Of a stretch of 64,000 nucleotides of DNA, positions 57,040-64,000 are shown in pieces. The DNA is from Cinnamomum chago. Taxonomy: Eukaryota > Streptophyta > Magnoliopsida > Laurales > Lauraceae. Position 1 is the stretch's first letter. Each line of letters opens with the position of its first letter. Made by a program: the position numbers and the translations under genes. A model generated the notes under the pieces. It was not told where the DNA came from and did no database searches. It saw only the letters and a list, made by a program, of their open reading frames with translations. The DNA lies in contig CP142455.1 of NCBI GenBank assembly GCA_038049695.1, positions 22,791,501 through 22,855,500 of the forward strand. The letters run 5' to 3'.

Positions 57040-59835
57040 ATGATTGAAGCTCTACTGTCATTCGTAGTCAGCAAATTGGGAGACTTTGCTGTTGGCAAAG
57101 CCCAAAGCTGTCAAGAGATCGGTGATGACATTTTATGGCTCAAAGGAGAGCTTTCAATCATGCAGGCCTTCCTCAGGGGCGCGGAGAAAAGAAGTGAAAA
57201 GGACGAGGCTGTCACAGAATGGTTAGAACAAGTGAGGAATATAGCCTTCAAGATCGAGGACTTTCTCGACTGCTATACTTACAGAGCAAATCTGTCGGAG
57301 AGCCCTAGTGATCCAATTCCAACCTACCCCAGTTGGCCGTTTTCTTCCTTGAGGTTCAAGGATCTTGTTCCAACCAGTTTAAGGGGGGCAACCGAGAGCA
57401 TCATTGAACCAGCGAAGACAGCAGAAGAAATCGCGAGTATCAAGAAAGAGGTTGAATCCATTTTAAGAAGGGCGCAAGACTACGGTCTTCACGGTACACG
57501 AGACGAACGGGAAAGCAGTTCCACCAGCAGCAGGATCACGCAAAAAAGGTTTGGTTATTCACCTGTCGTTGAGGAAATAGAGATGGTCGGATTTGATGAG
57601 GATGTGAAGAAACTAACGGACTGGTTGTTGAGTGAAGACGACAACATCCCTTTGTCATTTATGTTTGTAATGGGGATGGGAGGTTCAGGAAAGACGGCTC
57701 TTGCTAGGAGAGTTTACAAGCTTGTTCATAAATATTTCGACCATCATCTCTGGGTGACTGCATCTAATTATTCCCAACCAGAGGATTTTAAAACAGCAAT
57801 AAGAAGATTCTTTAAAAGAAGTCGCTCCAAGAACTTGCAGCAGAGAAGGTATGTACTTGTCCTGGATGATATCAAGGACATCAGTTTTTGTACCATTATA
57901 ACACGATGGTTCGGTCGTCATTGTAAAGGTAGGATCATCCTCACCAGTCGCCAAAATATCACTGCTGCTCTTCCAGTTGAAAATTATCGGGTCCACACAC
58001 TAAAACCATTGCCCTATGAATTAGCGCGGGACCTCTTTTTCAAAAGGGCATTTCGATCTTCCTCTCCTCCTGGAATCTGTCCTGGTCATTTGATTTATGT
58101 GGCGACGGAAATTGTAAGAAAGTGTTCTGGATTACCTCTTGCCTTAGTGCTCATGGGAGGTCTCATGTCCACAAAGGACACAAGCCCCAGGGAATGGAAA
58201 GATGTACTTGATCGTTTCAATCAAGAACTGCTTTATAATCCACTTCTTAAAGGCATAAACTGTATCTTCCAAGCTAGTTACAGTTATTTACCGAGTCACC
58301 TTCAATATTGTTTTTTATATTCTTGCTTGTTCCCTAAAGGTAGTGAAATCAAGAGAAAAAGGATAATTCGCATGTGGGTGGCTCAAGGATTTGTTCAGGA
58401 AGAACAGGGGAAAACATTGGAAGAGGTTGCAAATGACTACTTTATACAGCTCATTGAGAGAAGAATGCTAGAGCCTATCATTTCTAATTTCACAGGGGAG
58501 CTCTTGTCTTATAGAGTGCATGACATTATGTATGATCTGGCAGTAAGCAAGTTCAAAGAGGAGTTTGGCATTTTTCAAGAAGCAAAACATAGTCAAATAT
58601 TCAAAACACGATACTTGGCCATTCACCAAGTAGAAGTTCTTGTATCCAATAAAGAATGCATGAAAGCCCGGGCCCTCCTTGCTTTCAGATCTTCTAGTGT
58701 TAAACCAAGGCTATCACGTGATTCATGTTCATTGCAAGCGCTGCAGAATCTTATATTTCTGAAAGTGCTGTGTTTGGATGGTTTTGGAGTTTCTGATCTA
58801 CCGGATCAAGTGGGTGACTTATGCCATCTAACATATCTGGGATTAAGGAATACAAAGATTCGCCGTCTTCCAAAATGTTTAGTAAAACTGCGCAACCTTG
58901 AAACTTTGGATGTCAGGGACACACAGGTTAGATCAATTCCATATGATGTAAAACTTATGAGTAGTTTGAGACATTTGCTTCTCGCTAAAATAAAGATTCA
59001 TAGCTCTCACGAGCTTGTAGAGATGCCTAGAGGAATAGACAGTTTGCGCTGCCTCCAGACATTATCAGGGGTAAAAGCAATCACGCATTTACCAGGAGAA
59101 CTGGGCCACTTAACCCAACTTAAGAAGCTATATGTCGGCCTGATTGGCCCGGAAGAAGCACGCCCCCTATTTGCTGCTATCAACCGAATTGTGAACCTTT
59201 ATTCCTTAAAAATAGAGTGTCATGGTGAAGATGGAAAATATACAAACCTTACATTGGAAACTTCACTTCCTCTTCCGGAGTACCTTGAAAAACTAACATT
59301 GGGAGGGGTTATAATGGAGTTACCTCCGTGGTTTGCACGTTTCAACAGTTTGCGTGTACTCCAATTGGTCAATAGCATGCTAGTCTCTGATCCACTTAGT
59401 GACCTCTCAAAGTTACCAAATCTGGTATCGTTGAGTTTATTTCATGCCTACACTGGAGAGCAGATGGGTTGCTGCCCAGGAGGATTTCCCAAGCTGCGAC
59501 ATTTACAAATCACAAGTTTGATTGAACTTGAGGAGTGGACTCCAATCGAGGAGGGAACAATGCCATGCATACAATTTCTTCGCGTTGTTGATTGCAGCAA
59601 GTTAAGGATGCTTCCCCAAGGCTTTGAACGACTCAAAACTCTGGAAAGCTTGGAGTTGATTGAGATGCCTCAAGAATTCATGAGAAGGCTCAAGGAGGAG
59701 GATTCATATAAGCTTGAACAGATCCGCAAGAGGACAACCCTTCCAAGAAATGATGGCACATCAGCTAGGAACAAAAGAGGTATGACATTAATCTTCTCAA
59801 TATTTATCTACAGGTGCCGTTTTCACACCTTTTAG
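57040..59835 (+). CDS. CC-NB-ARC-LRR disease-resistance protein (RPM1-like), open
   Basis: A cytoplasmic immune receptor of the plant CNL class, ~931 aa from the ATG at 57040; a start 60 bases upstream is open but lacks the coiled-coil consensus. The coiled coil (1-~140) starts MIEALLSFVVSKLGDFAVG and has the EDVID-like KIEDFLD (~70). The NB-ARC has P-loop GMGGSGKTAL (~211), kinase-2 VLVLDDI (~272) without the usual tryptophan, RNBS-B IILTSRQ (~298), GLPL motif CSGLPLAL (~362), CFLYSCLFP (~424) and VHD instead of MHD (~493). LRRs fill ~570-890. A 'gag|gtatga' donor near 59778 suggests the last codons may be replaced by a further exon; the minus-strand paralogue has a similar donor-like site near its end. 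Length is normal for the class and no lesion is seen. Confidence 0.9.
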   Translation: MIEALLSFVVSKLGDFAVGKAQSCQEIGDDILWLKGELSIMQAFLRGAEKRSEKDEAVTEWLEQVRNIAFKIEDFLDCYTYRANLSESPSDPIPTYPSWPFSSLRFKDLVPTSLRGATESIIEPAKTAEEIASIKKEVESILRRAQDYGLHGTRDERESSSTSSRITQKRFGYSPVVEEIEMVGFDEDVKKLTDWLLSEDDNIPLSFMFVMGMGGSGKTALARRVYKLVHKYFDHHLWVTASNYSQPEDFKTAIRRFFKRSRSKNLQQRRYVLVLDDIKDISFCTIITRWFGRHCKGRIILTSRQNITAALPVENYRVHTLKPLPYELARDLFFKRAFRSSSPPGICPGHLIYVATEIVRKCSGLPLALVLMGGLMSTKDTSPREWKDVLDRFNQELLYNPLLKGINCIFQASYSYLPSHLQYCFLYSCLFPKGSEIKRKRIIRMWVAQGFVQEEQGKTLEEVANDYFIQLIERRMLEPIISNFTGELLSYRVHDIMYDLAVSKFKEEFGIFQEAKHSQIFKTRYLAIHQVEVLVSNKECMKARALLAFRSSSVKPRLSRDSCSLQALQNLIFLKVLCLDGFGVSDLPDQVGDLCHLTYLGLRNTKIRRLPKCLVKLRNLETLDVRDTQVRSIPYDVKLMSSLRHLLLAKIKIHSSHELVEMPRGIDSLRCLQTLSGVKAITHLPGELGHLTQLKKLYVGLIGPEEARPLFAAINRIVNLYSLKIECHGEDGKYTNLTLETSLPLPEYLEKLTLGGVIMELPPWFARFNSLRVLQLVNSMLVSDPLSDLSKLPNLVSLSLFHAYTGEQMGCCPGGFPKLRHLQITSLIELEEWTPIEEGTMPCIQFLRVVDCSKLRMLPQGFERLKTLESLELIEMPQEFMRRLKEEDSYKLEQIRKRTTLPRNDGTSARNKRGMTLIFSIFIYRCRFHTF

Positions 59836-59879
59836 ATGTGATTTATTTTATAGTCTGTTTTAACTACATGTGTAGATGT

Positions 59880-60250
59880 CTGAAATTAATTTTTATGATT
59901 TCATTAATAAGTGAATTCCTATATATGCATTCTAATTCCATGTAAAACAACTAGTTACATTTGATAATAAATTCATGTATTTCCCATTCCATACAAAGAA
60001 AAGAATCAATTACTCTCTGTCTTTCAATTCCACGTAAACAAACAGCTCCATTTGACAATGAACAAGCCCAACAAACCCATTTGAATTAATTACTTCATAT
60101 CATGTATTCCAATTTCATGCAAATAGATAGTCTCATTCGAATCAATTACTTCCTGCAGTTTATAATTCCTTGCAAACAAATAGGCTTATCTGAATCAATT
60201 AGTTTCTCTGTTTTTCAACTTCATGAGAACATACAAACTCATTTGAGTTT
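59880..60250. repeat. Degenerate tandem repeats of about 65 bp
   Basis: Variants of 'cat.tgaatcaattacttc' and 'caattcca.gcaaacaaat' recur four to five times downstream of the NLR. A further related unit lies at about 61808-61850. The repeats are diverged and non-coding. Confidence 0.5.
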
Positions 60251-61282
60251 GCCTATTCTCATTAGCCGTATGATCTAGGGTGCTAATTTTTGCTTACTGC
60301 CCTGCTCTTTTAATGCATTATGGCCCCGATATTTCGAATGCTCTCTTTCATAACTTTAACAAAGCAGCTAGTAAATGTGTTGGTGTCATTATCATCATCA
60401 TATGTAATCCTCTTTGGAGTGACAGATCCCAAGTTGTTTTTCAATGATTGCTGTCTGTTCTATGCTCCACATTTTGCAAAATTGTTGCTGAAGGTAAGCT
60501 GGCACTTACTTTAATTAGGGGTCCGTTGTCCAGCCCAGCTCTGGCTCTGCACTTTAATGCATGGGCCGGGTTTGCCATTCTTCCTTGCCAGTGGTATGGT
60601 CTATTGGACTGGGTGATGGTACGGCTTTGTTCTTCTCCTGCCGTGGTGTGTCTTCTTAGGGAATCTATTTCGAGCTCGAAAACTCTGTTCTCATGTTTTC
60701 TCTTACTCTCTCTATAGCTTCTCTGTTTTTTTTTTTTTTGGAGGAGGGGGGTTAATTCAGTCTCCTTGTATTTGGTTGCTATTCTTTTGGTGGCTCCATC
60801 GAACTGTAGCTGTGTTTTGGGGCTTAGCTCTCCAAGTGTTTGTTTGTTGCCACCCATTTACATAGGTAAATGGGGGGTTTCATGTGTAACCGTTATTCAT
60901 CGTCAGTTTGCCTACACCATTTACACATCACATGCATAAATAATGGTGTGGAAATGGTGTGAAAATTGTGTCGCTTTGCACCTAAAACTCTTACATCCGC
61001 CCCTAGTAAACCGGACATTATTTTGAGTCCTCCATTTTCTTTTCCAATTTTTTGAGTCCTATGAGCCCTTAGATCAAGAAGTTGGACGTCTGGTCAAATT
61101 TCAGGTCTTGATTCATCATGGATTTGGCGAAATTTACTAAAAAGTTCAGACCCTTAGATCTACTTTTCAAGACTTTTGGAGTTCCCTAATTAAAGATCCA
61201 AAATGTTCATCCTTATTGGAAGGCTAAAAACGGCTATGGGTTCGAACCCCACGTCTTGATTCATCATGAAATTTGAGAAATT
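60251..61282. other. No gene recognised
   Basis: Intergenic sequence with a T-run and G-run at about 60726-60750. Open frames on both strands at 60441-60857 overlap each other completely and resemble no family. Part may be 3' flank or a further exon region of the NLR. Confidence 0.4.
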
Positions 61283-61518
61283 TTGGGAAAAGTGGTGAAC
61301 AATTTAGATGTATTCATGGCAAATGACGTGGTTTTTATGTGATTTTGAGCCAGTCAATTTTTTTCAATTTTTTTAATTCCTGTGGGCTCCTACATTACAA
61401 TTGGGAAAAGTGGTGAACAATTTAGATGTATTCATGGCAAATGACGTGGTTTTTATGTGATTTTGAGCCAGTCAATTTTTTTTCATTTTTTTAATTCCTG
61501 TGGGCTCCTACATTACAA
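61283..61518 (+). repeat. 118-bp tandem duplication
   Basis: The unit starting 'ttgggaaaagtggtgaacaa' is present at 61283-61400 and again at 61401-61518, nearly identical apart from a difference in T/A-run composition. This is a recent local duplication in non-coding DNA. Confidence 0.9.
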
Positions 61519-61563
61519 TCCAAACCATTCATCTTGAACTGCTAAAATGGAAAACCAATCCTC

Positions 61564-61608
61564 CACAACCCAACCCCCCCCCCCCGCCCCCCCTCCCCCC
61601 GCCCGATT
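61564..61608. repeat. C-rich homopolymer tract
   Basis: About 40 bases almost entirely C with scattered G and T. A likely place for sequencing or assembly error. Confidence 0.8.
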
Positions 61609-61916
61609 CATCTAGTGAACAATTGGATTTACTCAGATTCACATGTAAAAAGATGTGGTGATGGAATGTGTTTTACACATGACTCATTTGATATGTAAAT
61701 GAATCACACGTGCATCATTTACCTAGGCGAATCACTTTCCCTTCACATGCATAAAAAAGAAAAGACCATTAAGGCCTTCTGTTTTTTTAATAAACATTTG
61801 CCATTCATAGAGAAGGCCATTTGAATTAATTACTTTTTATGTATTTCAATGTCGATGTATTGTGCGCAAGGAAACACTCCTATGTATTTTATGTCTATGC
61901 AAACAAGCATCCCTAA

Positions 61917-62146
61917 GGCCCTATTTATTTGCATTAAAATACATATGAATTAAATAAATAGGGTGGTTAAAAATAAAGATGAAAGGTGAATTTCCAAAAA
62001 TGAACATCAAATAGCCTCCTTGTTTGATATTATTTCCTAAAAGAAAATCTTAATTGATGTTCAAATTTGGGAGATCACATTTAATCTTCATACTTACCAT
62101 CATATATATTCAATTCATATGTATTAAAATGAAAATAAATAGTACC
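61917..62146. mobile_element. Small MITE with ~30-bp inverted ends
   Basis: The left end (CTATTTATTTGCATTAAAAT then ACATATGAATT) pairs with the right end (AATTCATATGTATTAAAATG then AAAATAAATAG) over about 30 bases with a few mismatches. It is AT-rich inside and has no coding capacity. The exact target duplication is unclear, so the superfamily is open. Confidence 0.5.
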
Positions 62147-64000
62147 TGAAAGGATTATTTATGAATAGACAAGAAGTTAGAAGGTTTTATGTGAAAACTA
62201 GTTCTTTCATTTTTCTTAGATAAGAAATGCTGTAATAACTATTTCAAAAATAAAGTGGGGAAGACAGAGTTCTCACTGTTTGAGTTCCACAAAAGCAAAA
62301 AGATTATTGCCAACACACTCTTAGGGATTGATCCTCGGGTTGTCTAGTATCACTACTGGCCAATGGCCCAATTTAGCAAAAAAAAAAAAAAAAGAAAAAA
62401 GAAAAGAAAAGACGTGCTTTTTATTTGTAATAAACTAATGTAGATACAAAAATATTGGCAGGAAGACATTTTTCATATTTGACAAGTTTTCCCCCATTCA
62501 CACTCACCTTAAATTAGAACCCGGCTTTTACACTCATACGACTTTAGACATTTGATTTATGTCAACAAAATGAATAGTTAAAAGATAATTAAAATTTGAG
62601 ACTATTAAATATTAGAGTACGATAATGGTATTGAACTTTTATTTTCCCGAGCCCTTGTCAATGATTAGACATTTCTAACGCCATACTCCCACGATTTAAA
62701 TGACAATTAAACTTAACTACTTAATTAACAAACATGCTTAAAAGTATTTCAATTAAAATAATTAACAAGTTTTTCTTTTGAAAACAATTTATTTCTAGTT
62801 GAAATGAAAATAATATGATTATCACTAAAAGTAAGTCTTAAAAACTACTCTTAATTTAACCATTTTAATGGTTTCCCTCATTGATAAATGTCTTAACAGT
62901 GCCATATTCACACTGATGCAGTGCGGTCCATGAAGAAGGGGCCCCACTAATGGGCCCCGCCAAGGAAACTTCCATTGATTTTCTTTCCTTAAATAGTTTA
63001 GTAATTTTAGTGATTTGATTTAATCAGTGATTTGACTTAATCAGACAGATTTTAGCGATTTGATTTAATTAGAGATTCTAGAATGCGAATTTAACAATCA
63101 CTAAATAATTGTAATTTCCTTATTAAGCCATTCCACTATTATAAATAGAGACGATGTTTGATTGGAAGCCATGGTATTGATAATAAGAAATCTCGTGAAT
63201 TCTCTTGGGCGTTCTCATCTCAATGGCCATAGGGCTTGAGTCTAAAGACTCGATCACACCGTCGGAGTTGTTGATCTTCGATTGATCGTGGCTGGGCTGC
63301 ACCATTTACCCTATGGTCATTCTAATTAATGAATAGACAAACCTTTTATGAAAACATCTGTAATTTATCATGTATTAGATTTGAGAGTGAATCAACTTTT
63401 TCAGCAGCAACATCGCTTAGATATAGTGAATGTCGAATTCAAATACATTTCTTTCTTACATGAAATACCTGATGTCTCAAATGACCAAATAAAAGCTTAG
63501 GAGCCCCCTGTGTCCCATCAACAAGATACTAATATGTTATTTACTCCCAATTAAAGATTCAGTAAATTCACTTGATCTGCCAATCTACTCTCAGTTAAAT
63601 TTACCGACTAGGCAGGTTTATTAGATATCTAATCTACTTGGGACCCTGCTAGGGGGTTGGGACTAATGAGAAACCCCAGCAATAGGGAGATATTACCCGC
63701 TCACAGGTGGACAGAGATCTGCTCAAGCAGGGATCAAAGCCTGGGCAGTCAGATGGGAAAAGAGAGATCATCCAACGAATGGCATATCCCTATATTCTCT
63801 TCTAAGCAGGTTTATTGGACCTTTAATCTGCCAATTTAGGCAGGTTTATTGTGTCTTTTTTAGGGATGTATCACAAAGACATGGTCATGGAGTGAATGGT
63901 CAATTTTCTTCGGGGAAAAAATTGCATTCAAACCTTGATTTCACCCAATTCTATGAAACTAGATTGGAAGCACATAACAAGTCCTTTGTAGGCCAATTTT
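62147..64000. other. No gene recognised to the window end
   Basis: AT-rich intergenic sequence with an A-run (62378-62412) and short repeats of 'tgatttgatttaat' at about 63012-63072. Segments at 63640-63860 are more GC-rich and repeat 'gcaggtttatt' three times, but no protein or RNA could be assigned. Confidence 0.4.

Noticed and set aside
60441-60857. Possible gene downstream of the NLR on either strand
   Set aside because: Fully overlapping opposite-strand frames without any family signature or splice context.

Overview
This 64 kb window is nuclear DNA of a flowering plant. The evidence is spliced genes with GT-AG introns, coiled-coil NLR disease-resistance genes of the RPM1-like type, and plant-specific mobile elements (CACTA with TNP2/TNPA-like genes, SIRE/Maximus-type Ty1-copia, a Cassandra TRIM with 5S rRNA-like LTRs, a TTF-zinc-finger hAT). 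Nothing seen identifies the species. Most of the window is nested transposable elements; the only ordinary host gene that looks intact is one NLR at 57040-59835.

Region 1 (1-25740). A relic copia LTR is followed by an old, non-coding hAT element (1046-25740, 8-bp target duplication matching at 7 of 8 bases). A 23,782-bp CACTA element (1496-25277) inserted into it. The CACTA has 26-bp terminal inverted repeats that are identical at both ends, a 3-bp CAT target duplication and GCGAC-rich subterminal repeats. It carries a TNP2-type transposase and a TNPA-like second gene, both apparently frame-damaged. It also carries pieces of at least eight unrelated host genes with exon-intron borders kept: actin-related protein 5, glutamine:fructose-6-phosphate aminotransferase, a receptor-kinase-like transmembrane piece, an IQM calmodulin-binding protein, profilin, a PIN auxin carrier, an HEAGH-type metalloprotease-like protein and a spermidine-synthase-like protein. 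This transduplicating element is the most remarkable object here.

Region 2 (25741-35610). A tRNA-derived SINE (26366-26562) has an 18-bp target duplication. An LTR-like block starting at 27417 is interrupted by a second CACTA (28576-31276, ATG target duplication) with no genes. Nested in that CACTA is a tandem Cassandra TRIM with three LTRs and two ~45-bp internal segments, next to about five copies of a 152-bp repeat. A Tourist-like MITE (32959-33924) and a decayed BED-finger hAT transposase (34224-35610) follow.

Region 3 (35611-44116). Another LTR-like block is interrupted by a complete hAT element (36482-40527, perfect 8-bp target duplication) with an uninterrupted 864-aa transposase. Near 42.5-43.3 kb is a cluster of hairpin MITEs, each separated by (TA)n runs.

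Region 4 (44117-64000). Two paralogous CC-NLR genes lie head to head around a ~730-bp shared upstream region. The plus-strand copy is open. The minus-strand copy is a pseudogene: a 9,353-bp copia element (46767-56119, TAACC target duplication, 808-bp LTRs) splits its coiled-coil exon, and it also has a frameshift between the NB-ARC and LRR parts. The copia has an open gag-pol and an extra 367-aa reading frame of the plant-transposon-protein type between pol and the 3' LTR. The last 4 kb holds degenerate tandem repeats and a small MITE and no recognisable gene.
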